This document shows positions 45,995 to 58,500 of a stretch of DNA of 58,717 nt, piece after piece. This DNA comes from Scedosporium boydii. Its lineage: Eukaryota; Ascomycota; Sordariomycetes; Microascales; Microascaceae. A program made the position numbers and the translations under genes. The notes under the pieces were generated by a model. That model searched no databases and was not told the origin of the DNA. It was given only the letters and a program-made list of their open reading frames with translations. Numbering within the stretch: the first letter of the stretch is position 1; each line of letters opens with the position of its first letter. Where the stretch lies: NCBI GenBank assembly GCA_002221725.1, contig NJFT01000244.1:1-58717 (forward strand). Direction: 5' to 3'.

Positions 45995-46899
45995 GAGAAA
46001 TTGAGAGGCGGGATTACGATGGCGTGGAATGAGTGGGGTGACTTGGCTATAAAGGCATTTAAGAGCCAGAGCCTCCTTGTATGAGTATACGAAGAGCATA
46101 GATATCAAAACGGCGGCTGGCGGTTTGGCTGGGTTTCGGACGGCGTTAAGGGGTAGGCGACAAAATATCAATGTCGAGTCGAATTGTAAACAGCAGTCTT
46201 AGATCGGTCGCACAAGCACAGATGATGAAAGGAACAGAATCGCACACTTAATGAGAGTGGAATTTTTACGAGCTAGCTTAAGCCGCTCAAGAGCCCTCAG
46301 TCCATCCAGGATGAGGTACCCCAAGATCAATCAAAAAACAAGAAGTCTTCTAAACACAACTCCCCGAAACCGACCAAACCAAACCAGCCACGAATTCCCG
46401 GGATCCCGTTCTTTTTGTATCCCTCTGTACCCTCTTTTGAGGTAGTTTTTTTTCTTGCTTCCTTTCAGCATGTGTGTATAATAGAGATTCTTCCCATTCT
46501 CTCCCACGCGAAGTCGACCCTCCCAATCCAGTCCTCCCGAGTAAGGAAAATAGACAAAGGAAAAGATGTAGGCAGTTCGAATGATTGCGTGGGCAATGGG
46601 TAAACAATGATGACAATGATGATAAAGACGAAAAAAAATTGGTTTCTGCTATATATGGGTATCTCGACACCCTCCTGTTCAGCAGTTAATCATGAAACGA
46701 ACGAGAGCAAAAAAGGAGACAAAGGAAAAGAGTGGTAAAGGAGTTCCAATCACGGTTCCTCCGACATTGAGTCTTCGTTCTTTCTTCTAAATCCCATGTT
46801 TGTTGATGTTGTGTTGTTTTTGCGAACCGTGAAACTCCTCAACCCTTTTTTCCCATTCTAAAGTCTCCAAAAATTTCCCATCATTGCCGAGTTGGTTTG

Positions 46900-46932
<33 letters not shown>

Positions 46933-47296
46933 GCCCCAATTTTTGATGATAACAACAAGCTGAAAAAAAAAAGAAAAGAAAAGGGAAAATGCAGAAACGA
47001 ATTGTCCTGCAATGGACTCAAAAACTCCCTCTCAACGCCGTTATGACACAAGGTGTGGTTATACATTAGGAATAAAAGCGGGCTCCTGTTTCCCCCCCCC
47101 TCCCTTCCTCTCATCCTTCTCGATAGGAGAGCCTGAATTGTGCCAAAGAAACCGGAACGCCTTGCCAAAAAGCTGTATCGGGACAACAAGCTGATAATTC
47201 GATAAGGAGATGAGATGACGCAAGGAAAAGGAAAAAAAAAAATTGATTGAGCGAGTGGGTTTCCCCCTCGATTATCGATAGTTGTGGTTGTACAGC
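45995..47296. other. Intergenic between convergent Yaf9 and MDM34
   Basis: No gene is supported. The region contains a long CT microsatellite at 46900-46928 and several A- and T-rich tracts consistent with 3' untranslated regions of both neighbours. Confidence 0.6.
46900..46928. repeat. (CT)n microsatellite
   Basis: About fourteen CT units in the spacer downstream of MDM34. It is non-coding. Confidence 0.85.
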
Positions 47297-49520
47297 CTAC
47301 CTGGAGGCGGCTTCGTAAGGAGGGGGAACATCCTCCCTGTCATCCCAAAGGGCTTCCCGGCGGCTCTTCTCATCGTACACGCGGCGTGCGATCTCTCCGG
47401 CCATCTTCATAATCCAGGCTTGCTCGAGGATGATGGACGGGGCATCGAAAGCGGGCGAAGCTTGTTCGGGTTGTGGCCGCTTCTCAGACTTGGAAGCACG
47501 AGAGGAGCTGGCGACAGCAGCAGGTTTCTCGTCGGCGACAATCGGCGCGACATTGACAGACGGAACGGCCTCCTCAGGCTTGCTGAACAGATCGGATGTG
47601 AGAGGCGAACGAGTCGGCATCCGGGGCCTCTTCTTCTCCACGGTCTCCTCGAAGCGGGTCTTCTTAATAGAGGCAGAAGGAGGCACGACAGGCGCCGCAA
47701 GCTCCTCCTCGGGTTCCTCGGGAATGCTGCTAGTCATGAGAGGCTCGGAAGCGGTTTCCGTAACGGCCGAGGCGTTATCTATACTAGAATCGCCCGCCTC
47801 GCTAGAAGCTTCCGACCCACTCTCTGATTTGGATTTCCTGAGATTGACAACCCTGTGTTTCCTCTTTCGCGCCGTGTACGACGAGCGAGACCTGCCAGAT
47901 CCCAACGCGAGACCTGTGGTGGCGGAGTTGAAGTTGACCAGAGAAGGGCGCGAGGGGATCTGTCCATTGGAGGAGCTTCCCGAGTCGGAGTACGTATACG
48001 AAGTCGAGGTGGGGTTGAACGAGTACGTCTTGGCGTGGCCGGGACTGGGAGATCGAGGAGATCGAGGCGTCGAGCTGCCGCTAGTATCGGAGAGGTCTGA
48101 ATCCGTCGCGCGGAGTTGAATATCCTTCAGACCTGGGGTAAAAGTCGAGAGGAAGCTGTGGGCGGTGGCAACCTCGGTGAGGCGCATCAAGTTCAAGTTC
48201 GAGAAGAGCGAGCGGAATTGGAACTGAACCTCTTCACTATCGGTGAGGTTAAGCTCGGAGATCTGGCTCGGGTCGAGTAGGTTGCCGGCCGAATCGACGG
48301 GATCAAGGGGCGGGCTTGCGAGAGGGTCAATAACACCCTCGCCGTCGTCCTCGTCATCGCGCGGCAGGCGATGGCATAGGACCTGGAGGGAGAATCGGTG
48401 GATTATGCTCGGCAGCTCTTCCATCATAAGGTTCCGGAGCTGGTTCTCAATGGTGCGTTGTAGGTAATCGCGCACAAACTGGATCGAGTCGAAGGTCGAC
48501 GAGACCTTGAGGGATTCGAGGGGGTCATTGCGGAAGACAATGGTGACGCCCTTGTGTTTCGAGTAGACTACGATGATAAAGGCGGACAGGCGAATATGCG
48601 ATAACGTTATGGACAAAGGTATCGTGAGTCCGTCGGATGCGGCTAGCGGTTGCGGTGACGTAAAGGACGGCGTGCAGTTGAGGTAAGTGTTCATTGGATT
48701 TGCCTATTTCGATGGTGTTGATATATTAGCATACTGCTATTGCATTGACTATCCAGGTCGCGACAATAGCGTGTGTAATCCCGGCTGGGGGTAATTTGGA
48801 AATCAATGCGAACATGGATGCTAGGGTAAGAGAGAGGGGCGATGAAGAAAAGCTAATGAAACAAAACGACCACGGCATCGTCGGAAGTAAGGGGGGCGAA
48901 ATGGATGGGGAATTTTGCAGGCAGCTTCACAATGATGGGAGATGAGGGATTTGATGGTAAAGCGATTGGCAATGGTATGGGAAGCCAGCGATGGTGATGC
49001 TGTCGTCAATGGCTTAGGCAGCTTTGGTAGCGGGAATGGCGGAGGGAGCTGAGCAATTAAGCCCGGTCGCAAAAATTTGCGTCTGTGCTGTGGTACTCTG
49101 AAGCTTCGGCACTGGGAAAAAAACACTAGGTCGCGTAACAGGATAAAGAATCTCCCCAAAATAACGAGGAAAAAAACAGCAGCTCATCGTCTAGGGAGAG
49201 GGAAAAAAAATTTGCAAGCATGATAGCAAAAGACAAGGAATCTAAAATCATACCTGAACACGCGTCTTGAGCGTCACAGCGGCATCGCCAGAGTAGCACA
49301 TCTTGAAAATACCGCGGAACCTATCCTCGGCGAGGTCGCCAATCTCGAGGATCTCGAGGTCGGGGGGCGTAGAGCCCAGGTGGAAGTCGGAGACGAGGAT
49401 ATCATCGACGATGATGGGAGGCTTCGGGGACTTGTTGAGGGCCCTTGTGAGCAGGTCTTTGGCTCGGTTGTAGAATTGCGCGTCAGCCGCGAGCGGCGAC
49501 CAGTTGAAGTTGAAGGCCAT
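47297..49520 (-). CDS. MDM34: ERMES subunit Mdm34
   Basis: Two exons on the minus strand, 49520-49254 and 48703-47297, encode about 557 residues. The N-terminal SMP lipid-transfer domain is clear: [58 protein letters not shown] joined to ANPMNTYL, then [39 protein letters not shown] and [16 protein letters not shown]. The C-terminal half is Ser-rich and disordered, with a basic [16 protein letters not shown] stretch as in other fungal Mdm34 proteins. Mdm34 is the mitochondrial outer-membrane arm of the ER-mitochondria encounter structure (with Mmm1, Mdm10 and Mdm12), which moves phospholipids between the organelles. The single intron is phase 0 (CAG|GTATGA...AATAG|GCA) and 550 nt long, unusually large for this window. 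Confidence 0.96.
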
Positions 49521-52500
49521 GTTGAAATGGCACTATTACGTCGCAACCATCGGGGGAAGCACCAAGCTCGGGTGATAAGAAAGGTTTTCCTTCGTTATCG
49601 TTTTCTTGCTGTCTCTTATGCGGATGAAGTGGAACGGGGACCGTAAAACGAGAGGAGGTTGGTGTGAAGGATGGACGACGGAAAGAAGAAGGAAAAGAAA
49701 AAATTAAAATAAGCAAACAGCAGAAAGAATGCTGGTGCGGGCGAGGGAGGAATTAACAATCGTTGGTGTGGTGTGTGGGAAGTTCGTGGGTTCGTCGAGT
49801 GGGACGATGGGCACTTTTTTTTTCCTTTGCCTCTGAACCTGCACGAGTCACCTCTTCGTCTCTCCTGTCCTGTTCGGGGGCTCTGCTTCAAGGCGGTCTC
49901 GGGTTCCTTTGGTTTCGGTTGCGTCGAAAATGGAACCAAGGGGCTGGTTGGTAGATTCGGGTCCGTGGTGGGTCGGCAGGCAAAGCAGCTAAGCTCGATC
50001 AAGGTAGAGGAGCAGCAGGAAAAGGGAGAGATTGATGCAAATTATGTAGTGCTTGACGGCCAGGCCAAAATGAATCAAAAGAGACAATGAGCGATGCGCC
50101 AAATGCAAACGATGAATGAGGCGTTTGTCGATTGAATGAAGAAGTTGGAGATGGCGACAAACGGGAGGATGACGCCGTCAAGTTAACGTTTGTTGTTTTC
50201 CTTTGTTTATGCTTTGCGTGTGGCTTGGGGGAATGACAAAGGATCAAGATGGAACAGAAAAGAGGCGAGGGAGAATGGCAGAGGCGAAAGGGGGCAACGT
50301 GATTAGAACTCAGGCCAAGGAACAGTTCACAATTAGAGTCAATGCGAATTGATACTGTCGCAGCAGTGATTGATCAGAGCATCATTCCAGCAGTCCACAG
50401 TGTGTCAGAGGCCTCAAAGCAGCGCTATACAAAGTACAAAGTAGCATTGAACCTCAAGCCGAAGTAAAATTTTGAGCTTTGCTCAGGAGGCATCGTAATG
50501 TACGCTTTATCCGAACGTCCGAGGTTGCCATGCGGGATTGCCGCCTGCACAAATTGTACCAACCTAGTGTGTGCACGTGAGTGCAACCTCAACTGTACCT
50601 GGTCTGCAGGCGAATGGGCCTCGGCAGAATTTGTACACACGACACAAGTCGAATAAACAACACTGACTGACAGTGAACAATTGAGCCAACAAGAGGCACG
50701 AATCAATAATGTGGATCTCCCCAGTTTCGCAAAAGACTTGTGAACGAACGAAGAAAAAGAAGAAAAGCCAGAGGCAAATCAAGTTTCTTGGACTCCTTCT
50801 CCACAAGAGCCACAGTCCCCAGCGATGAAGTAATGGACCCGGGGACAACTGCTGCCAATCCCACTTCGAAGGCATAAGCCCTTTCCCGGCACTTCGGGGC
50901 CTTTCGGGGCTTAGGCTCAGACTGCAGGTCCGCACAAGGCCACAAAACTGTGTCCATCGATCGATTCTTACCCGAACCGATTCCTATTCGGGGAGCCAAA
51001 CGTACTATCGATCCTGTGGATCAACCAACCGGCTACGAAGTCCGGCGAGCTCCAGCATCGTAACACCTAGTGCTCCATGATTTTTTTTTCTTTTTCGGTC
51101 TGTTTTTCGAATTTTGATGCCATCGTGCATCGTCAAAAAGAAGGCCCAAAAAGATTGACCCTTCTTTTCTGGCGATGATCAACATCGATTTTTTCTTGTT
51201 TCGAAATTGCTTACTCTTAGATCACACGTCCAAGACGTCAGGCTGGTAGGTTGTTTTCGGCTCGAGGAGGATGACGCGATAGCTGCGAGCATCACAAGCC
51301 CCCCCACCCCTTCCTCAGTAGAGTGACGACGTTGCTTTTCTTCCTCAAGTGGCCACCCAAAGTGAGCGACCTCCCTCAGATGGAGGGACGGGGCTTGGTT
51401 GACCTTGCATCATCTGTGATGACCCTGATGGGTGGTGGTCAGAAAGAACGGGTTGTAAACTAGGCGCAAGCAACGCGTCACCCGAGATACCCGACTGACC
51501 CCCTTCTCAGTCTTCAAGGTCGCCTATCTTCAAACTTTTGGCTACCAGCTGAGAAGCGAGAGGACAGTGAGCAAAGCTCCATCTACCCTACACCACACTA
51601 CAGGAGGAGAGAACCCCGCAGGCGGGGAAGCACTTCCTCCCAAGCTTTTGCAGCAGAGATTTGAAGAAAGGGAAACCAGGAACAACCCCCCCCCCCCCAG
51701 CTCCATCCATTCCTCCCAAAAAGCACAAACCCACAGAGCTTCTACCAAATCAGCATCGACGCCATTCCTTCCACTACCGGACCCCTAGGATACCATCCAT
51801 CCAATCCTGAAGCAGTGGAAAGAATTAAGAAGTGGACCGAGTGGCTATCAAATCTCCCTCGGTCATGCAAAAGAACGCATCGACCCCCAAATTCCCCAGA
51901 AAAGTGCCACTGTCCCCGCAAAGGACCAAGAACTGGACCGCGAGGAGCCAAGATGAAAAAAAGAGAAGAGCAAAAACGCGCTCGAAATCGCGCCATCCCC
52001 ACTCGTTCAGGTCCAGTCACGATATCCTTCTCCCCAAATGGTCTAGTGTGTTCTAGTTCCTCAGAATGGCCTTACCCTGTACAAGTCTATGCACTGAGAG
52101 CCACTCGTTCATAACGCCTGCTTGGCACTTGCATAAAATCCGTCTGCCCATTTTTCGATTGCTTTGCGTTCTTCGGACGAAAGAAGCCTTCCAACCATGT
52201 CGGGTTTGCCTCTTACGGCAGTTGTAGGGCCAAAGCTTCTGCCACAAAGGGGCGCAGAATGATAAAGATAGCAACACCAGTAAAAATCCCGACCGCGAAA
52301 ATTTTCCGGGCAACAGACCCGGAAGATGAGTCGGTCCCCTTCGCCTCCCCGTCCGCGACCACCTAAATCACACCCGGATTGAAGGAAACATGCTCTGTCA
52401 TATTGACTCACGAAGCACGATTCCCAGACCTGTTTTTCTTGTCTTCTGAGTAGGGCACGTTTACAAGATTCGGCCCGAGATGTATTATGATATGAAGCCC

Positions 52501-53592
52501 CCCATATGCCATCACTAAGATAACTATGCCTGGCCAATTGGCCCTTGCGACTTATCTTGGAAGATGTGGCGAAAGACTAGAATTATATGTAGAGTAGGAA
52601 GTATAATGGTGTGGTTCCGCCTCGAGGAACGACATGAAGAGCCCAGGAGGCACAAATGATGATTAGAATCGGGTTCGAAGAGCATCCTATCCAGAGGAGC
52701 CAGCACCCGTCCCCCGCGCGGACATCAAAGCATGCCGACTGTAGCAGAGTTTAAACTCCCAAGCTATCTGGGATGGGTTCACATCACCAAAGATAAAATC
52801 ATCTTAAGGCCAATACGCCGACATCGCGCATCTGTGTGGACAGGTCAATTGCAGTATATATCCCAACAACCTGCGTTACTCGCTTGTACGGTCTTTCTGC
52901 GCTCTGGTTAAGTCGGAGTCGAGGTTCCGTACGAGTGAAGTGAAGAAACCCCCGTCTTCTCTCCAACATTCCGCATGGGAGTCTAAGTCTTTTTTATCTC
53001 TAAGCAAGTCAATGAACCATTGAGACCTCCTCACGCAACTGAGGACCTCGGGTTGCAAGAACTTCTCTCCCGCAACCACACACGCCTTGTAGTTATAAAC
53101 CTTTCGTTTTAACATTCGAGTAAAATAACGAGCCCTGAATGAGTTAAACCGTGAAGAATCTTATATAGATTGTAGTCAGGGTCTTCTCGGTTGAGATACC
53201 TGTGAACCCGAAGAGGCGTTTCTCCATCTCTCACATGCAAGTGAAAAATCACAAGATGCAAAACAAACCCAACATGTAGTGCACCCCAAACACCTGCCGT
53301 TTATAAGCCAAGAACAACCCGCAGTAAAAGGAAAAGAATAAAAGACATGGAATGAGAGAGAAGAGGAAATATGTCTTGGGTATCTATCACCATCACCGTA
53401 CCGTCTACATGCCCTATGCAGTGCCGTGCCCACATGCAATATTCATACACATAATATCCTGGACCGTTAACCCATGCCGAAACCAAGAGAGACAAAAGAA
53501 AGAAAAAGAGAGAAACCACAAGAACGAAAAGCCCCGTCTAGAATCATAACCAACAACTACACCCAGTGTAGTGTAGCTTCAATGCTCCCAAC
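49521..53592. other. 4-kb stretch without a confident gene
   Basis: This lies between the MDM34 start (minus strand) and the IPK1 stop (minus strand). From 49521 to about 52100 I recognise nothing. Between about 53.3 and 52.2 kb on the minus strand, protein-like fragments appear in successive frames (see the separate low-confidence entry). A poly-C tract of about ten lies near 51690. Confidence 0.45.
52211..53260 (-). pseudogene. Possible multi-exon or decayed gene with C-terminal membrane segment
   Basis: No family is recognised. Reading the minus strand downward, protein-like pieces follow one another in changing frames: HVRDGETPLRVHRYL near 53230 (weakly ankyrin-like), VYNYKACVVAGEKFLQPEVL and RSQWFIDLLRDKKDLDSHAE at about 53090-52960, KGQLARHSYLSDGIWGASYH and RRQEKQVWESC at about 52545-52410, then, after a possible intron (GTGAGT donor at about 52408, GATTTAG acceptor at about 52363), VVADGEAKGTDSSSGSVARK and a hydrophobic IFAVGIFTGVAIFIILRPF ending at a stop near 52211. 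The last exon is the most convincing. Several junctions lack good splice sites, so the gene is either broken or an artefact of selective reading. Confidence 0.25.
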
Positions 53593-55568
53593 TCACACAA
53601 CATACTTCTCCAGATCACACTCCCGAATGAGCCGATTATGATGCTCCTCCATACCCTCCCTTAGTCTCAGCTCACCCTCGAGCTGCCCTTCCTTCGTCTC
53701 ACTCTTCCTCCTCCCTCTCCTCCTCTCCATCTCCATGTGACATCCCGTCCCCGCGAAGACCACCCTCCCCTGCTCACCATCTACCTGATACTCAGCAAAA
53801 TACGCACCGCCCTTAACGAGGTCCAGCTCGGTCTTCTTCCACCAGTCCATCTTAGCAGCCGAGTTCTTCTTGTCTAGGTCGGCAATCTTGGCCACCACCT
53901 TGGCCTGTCCGCCGGGTCTTCGCAAGACCCTCAAAAACACGCTGCAGTCGCGAAGTGTCATAGCGAGGCGGAACTGTTCGTCGTCGGCGTTGGAGCCCAG
54001 GGGCCCTTTCTGGTCGAGCTGCCGCTGCATGTTGCGGACTTGGGTGATGAGGCGCTTGGGTCGCGAAGGTGCAACGCCCTTGAACCAGCGGCGCAAGGGC
54101 GCGACGTACCACTCGTCGAGCTCCTCGTCGCCGAATAGTCGGGATACGAAGAGGCTGCGGTCTTCCCAGCGGTCCGAGGTCATGAGCAGGGGGCATGGAA
54201 GATGCGCTCCGTCGTACGAGGAGTCCTTGAGGCGGCGGTGGAGACGGACGGCGCAGGTTCGGCAACGGACGGCGTCCTTGGGTGCGCTGGGTGATTGGAG
54301 GAGCCACTTGGGCTTGACTTCAATCATGATTCCCTCGCTCTCATCTGTCTACTAGTTAGATTTCCACGTTCGCGTTCAATGAGAGATGAAGTTCAAATGA
54401 CTTACTAATTCGCATGTCGTCCACAAGCATGCCAAACTCGACGCGGGCAAGCCTAGAGCCAACGAACTTCTTTTTCCTCTTCTTCAGCTGAGACTCTTCG
54501 GGAGCCTTGAGCGTCACCTCAATATCTGCGGGGGGCGCATGATCTCTACTCCTCGAGGTTGTCATATCCATCAGCGCCAACAAGTCGTCAACGTCATTCA
54601 AAAGATTCGATCCTCCAGGTCCTAGCCGAACGAGATCGATGTTGACGAGGTCATCTTTTTCCGAAAACATGGGTTTTATACGTTCTCTCCAATAGCGGTA
54701 CTGCACGGGATAGGGATAAGGCTGTTTTTCGGGTTTCCTAGACACCTTTTGCAGCCTCAAGAGTTTGCCTGCATCCCCGTGTTAACGGCTTTTGTTTCTA
54801 ATTTTAGCACAAATATTGCGCATGCAACATACCTTCAAAAAAATTCCTCGTCGCAGCCGACGTCCCCTCCGGCAAGTCCAACTCGATAACAACGTTGGCC
54901 GAGCCCTCACCGACAAACTGCTTCACCTTCGTTCCAACGGGGACGCTGTACAGGTTGGCGCTACCGAATGGGTCCATCTTGGAGTCCAACCCGGGATCCG
55001 GCTCAGACAACGAGGACTCGGCGGTCTCTTCATCCATGGACAAGCCCAGAGGGCATGTCGAAGCGAAACTTGAGGGTGCAAAGGAATAGTTGGATGAGAG
55101 CGACGACGAGAAAGACGCGAAATCGTCACCGAGATACGAAGAGGAAGTCTCGAGCAGGAACGGGTTGGTCGTCCTGGACACGCTAGCCCGGCTGGATGGG
55201 GAGGCTCGCAGAGGCCTCGAGGGCAGGGCGATAGGGACTGCGGTAGAAGTCGCCGCAGAGCCAGGGGAGGAAGAGAGAGAAGAAGTGGAGGAAGAGGAAG
55301 CGCAAGAGAATACCGAGAGCGTAGGCACGGCAGGGGCCGAGTTTCGGCTTTTGCGTCTTGGACCTAGGGATGGACGTCGTGGTGATGACCGGTGAGAAGG
55401 TGAGGGCGAGGATAAAGTGGCGGTTGGTGCCTCCAGGTGAGCCGAACTGGAGGATGCGGCGCCGCCCGCTTGCGAAGTCATGACATGACTGCGCTTAGAG
55501 CGAGCGGCGCGCAAGTTTTGCGCGGCGTCTTGGTGAGGATCCATTGGAGCGGTCAACGGTGGGGCCAC
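53593..55568 (-). CDS. IPK1: Inositol-pentakisphosphate 2-kinase
   Basis: Three exons on the minus strand, 55568-54833, 54768-54406 and 54344-53593, encode about 616 residues (608 from the second Met at 55544). The first 215 residues are disordered and Ser-rich. The kinase begins with the nucleotide loop FVGEGSANVVIELD (about 218-231). ARVEFGMLVDDMRI follows, then the hallmark MIEVKPKW (about 373-380), the zinc-site cysteines CRTC with RLHRRLKD, and RDCSVFLRVLRR near the C-terminus. IPK1 phosphorylates inositol pentakisphosphate at the 2-position to make phytate (InsP6), which supports mRNA export and later inositol pyrophosphate signalling. Introns are 64 nt (GTATGT...GCAG) and 61 nt (GTAAGT...ACAG). 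The start codon choice between the two Met codons is open. Confidence 0.92.
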
Positions 55569-58500
55569 TACTATGAACCGTACGTGTTGTGGGAACTGTC
55601 TAGCGTTTGGGGAAGTTCAAAGGATGGCCTTTCCCTGCAAGGAGGCTAAGGCGGAGGCTCCAGAGATGAGAGAGAGGGGCGGCCACACTAGATTCCCTGG
55701 GTGGTGGGCGCAGAACCTCGAGTCTCTTAGTGTGAGGACCCGAATCAAGAACTAAAGTTTGACCGGCGCCACAAGAACAGCTAGACTGGAAAGTGGAGTC
55801 CAAGTTTCCGGTTTCTGAGATCTTTGTGCAAAGCACGAAGTAGTACTGGTAGATCAATGCTCGAACAGCAGGAATGTCGGATTTCAGTGTTGCGAGCGAT
55901 GTCGGAATGGAGCAACGGACGTCTATCAGGCTGGTCAGTGGCGACGTCGTTTACTCCTTCTATAAGTCGATAGAGTTCGGGAATCTGTTATGCAATTCAT
56001 TGATGATGGGGTGAAATGTGGTCGATGCTTTAGGGTTTGTATGAGGAAGAGGAGGTGGTATGGACCGGAGGAAAAGCGAAAAGGAAGAAAGGGGGGGGGA
56101 TGGGAAAGGGGAGAGGCGGTGGGAGTCACGATGTAATAAAGGCGGAAAAAAAAAAGAGTCAAAGTTGTTTATAGCAGGGGCGGTAAAGGCGCTTGCGGAC
56201 AAGTGATAAGCCAGGCCCATGAATCCACGATACGACGAGACACCTCACGATCCGTGCTAGGTCAAGGTCCAAGACAGGGTCCCCGCCGACGTGGTGCCGC
56301 GGAGTGGATGCAATGCAAGGCAATTCAAGGCTTGGGCAGGGCAAGAAGACTGAGGAGTGGCTGAAGAGGAAGGAGTGCATGTAATAGGGCTGGCTGACCG
56401 GGGTGTAAATGCTGGATGATGATGATGATGGCTGATGCTGATGATGAGTGATGCTGGCGCTGCACTAATAAACGGTACGAAGGAACATGATTGAACACGC
56501 AGAATTGATGTGGTATCAATGTGGTGCTGTCAATGCGAGGTTCCATCAGCCAAGCCTGGCCCCATCGTCAGGTCGGCCCAGGTGACCGGGCAAGACGTGG
56601 TGTCGTGTCTGAAGTACTGAGTATCAATTGATGTAAGAAGTAATATGTAATATGTGGTGGCTATGGGCCAATGTGGACGTACAATTGTACGAAGTACCTG
56701 AGGAAGACTGGAGTCAAGAAGAAGGAGCACTGCGAGACACAAGAACAGGAAGGAGCAGGAAAGAACGGCAAGCACATCAAAGGAAGAGACTACCGAAAAT
56801 GGGATTTGACGCTAAAAAGCAAGTGATCATCTGGTCTCTCGCGCACTATCTCGGGATTACAGCTAAGTACACTACGGAAGTACACTACACTCCTAGCGTC
56901 GACTTATTTGTCTTCTATCGCTTTTCCTCTTTTCCTAACCCCTCCTCTGCACTACGCCACCTTGGACATCAGGGACGATTAAGATGTGCGACCGAAGCCC
57001 TAACCTCGAAGGCTGTACAAATGTGCGAGGCAAAAATTTACGTCCGGTGTGCACAAAATTCGGGGCCTACAAGTGCTTATTGGCAAGACCAGTGATGTAA
57101 GTCAGGGCTCACCGCGATTTCCGAGGCTCAACCTGAACCCGTCGCCTCCATTTTTGATGAGCCTGACGGACCATTGAGATGTCTCCAAAGCCAGGCCGAG
57201 CCAAAGCCAAGAAAAATAGTCCTGTCCCCGGCCCTGAATTTTCTTGGCTCACCCCCTCCCAGAGGTTCGCGGCCCATCCAGTCATATCGCCCCTTCTATC
57301 CCCGAACCACCCCCCCTTCAACACTCCATCGTCATCCCAGTCCAAGAGTTCCAATCTGCATCGCCATGTCCGTTCCACCCAATGACGTCTCTCATCTCTA
57401 GACCTGCACGCGTTTTGTCCGGGACGGTGTTTGACAGGTTCCCAGCCAATATCTTGCGTCTGAGGGAGGATGTTCGGGCTCGCCAGTGGCTGAAACGGAA
57501 GATCCATGGGAAACATGGGAACAGGGTCCTTCCAAAGGGCTGCCACACTTGACAACATTCCCACGTGTTCCACGCAGTTGCCCTTTTCTATCCTCTAATG
57601 TTTTGTGTCCAGATTCTTTTTCTTGTTTCGTTTCGACGGCTGTGTCGTACACCGATCGAATCATAGATCAAGATGTGCATCCCTCATTTCGACATGACGT
57701 TGTCTCAGGCACTACGAAGTACGTCGAAGTCGACATCAATGTCACCTTCCCCCGCCCCCCCCCTCTCTCTGCCTTGGGCGGCTCACATCTACGACGTACA
57801 TTGCATCCTCTTTGCATGCTCTCTACTTTCGTACACGCCCCCTCTTCCTCTTCCCCATCTCATCAATGTATCACCACCACATCACAATCCCACCATGCCG
57901 GCTTCATCTCCCATTGCCTCGCTGGCCCTCTCCCTCTTACCCCTCACTTGCAACCCCCCAAATTCCCAAATTCATTCGACTGCATCGCCAAATGGCGTTT
58001 TTTCGTTTCCCCATCCTTGCCCGTCCTTGGCCCATCTTCCCAGCCTGTTGTCACTGCACGTCATCCCGGTGCTCAACTTGCAGCAGGCAGAAGATTCCCT
58101 GGCAAAATCGGCGATCAGCAACCCAACCTGGAACGAATTACATCAAAACACACACACACACATCTGTTTCTCACCCCTTGCTTCGAAATTTCGTTTGTAG
58201 TACCCGAAACAAAGAGGAAACTGCTAAATCCAGCTATCACATCCACTCCTCTCAAGCCTACCGTATTCCGCCTTTTTTTGCACCTCTATCCGCAAGGGCA
58301 ATCCGCACGCTAGCAGTTTACAAGTATCATAGCATTGGCCAGGCTATATTCCGTGTCTTCCATAATTTTGCTTCTTGCCAGCCTTCGCGCCCTCTCTCCT
58401 GCGGCGGGAGAACCATATGATCGCCCGCATTCCAAAGATAGACGTACATACCTGTAGCCTTCACCCCCTCTCTCGCTTGATATACATCGCACTCTCTATA

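Noticed and set aside
52665..52690. tRNA B-box-like GGGTTCGAA
   Set aside because: The surrounding sequence does not fold into acceptor and anticodon arms.
53352..53439. Ankyrin-like GTALHRACR in a minus-strand frame just downstream of IPK1
   Set aside because: A single short match within a low-complexity frame and probable IPK1 3' region. Not enough to call a repeat.
57109..57573. 154-codon minus-strand open frame
   Set aside because: No family recognised and no supporting splice structure. It overlaps equally open plus-strand frames.
57486..58313. 275-codon plus-strand open frame
   Set aside because: Ser/Pro-rich with no domain. It contains a TACGAAGTA motif otherwise found only in non-coding DNA, and other frames are equally open.
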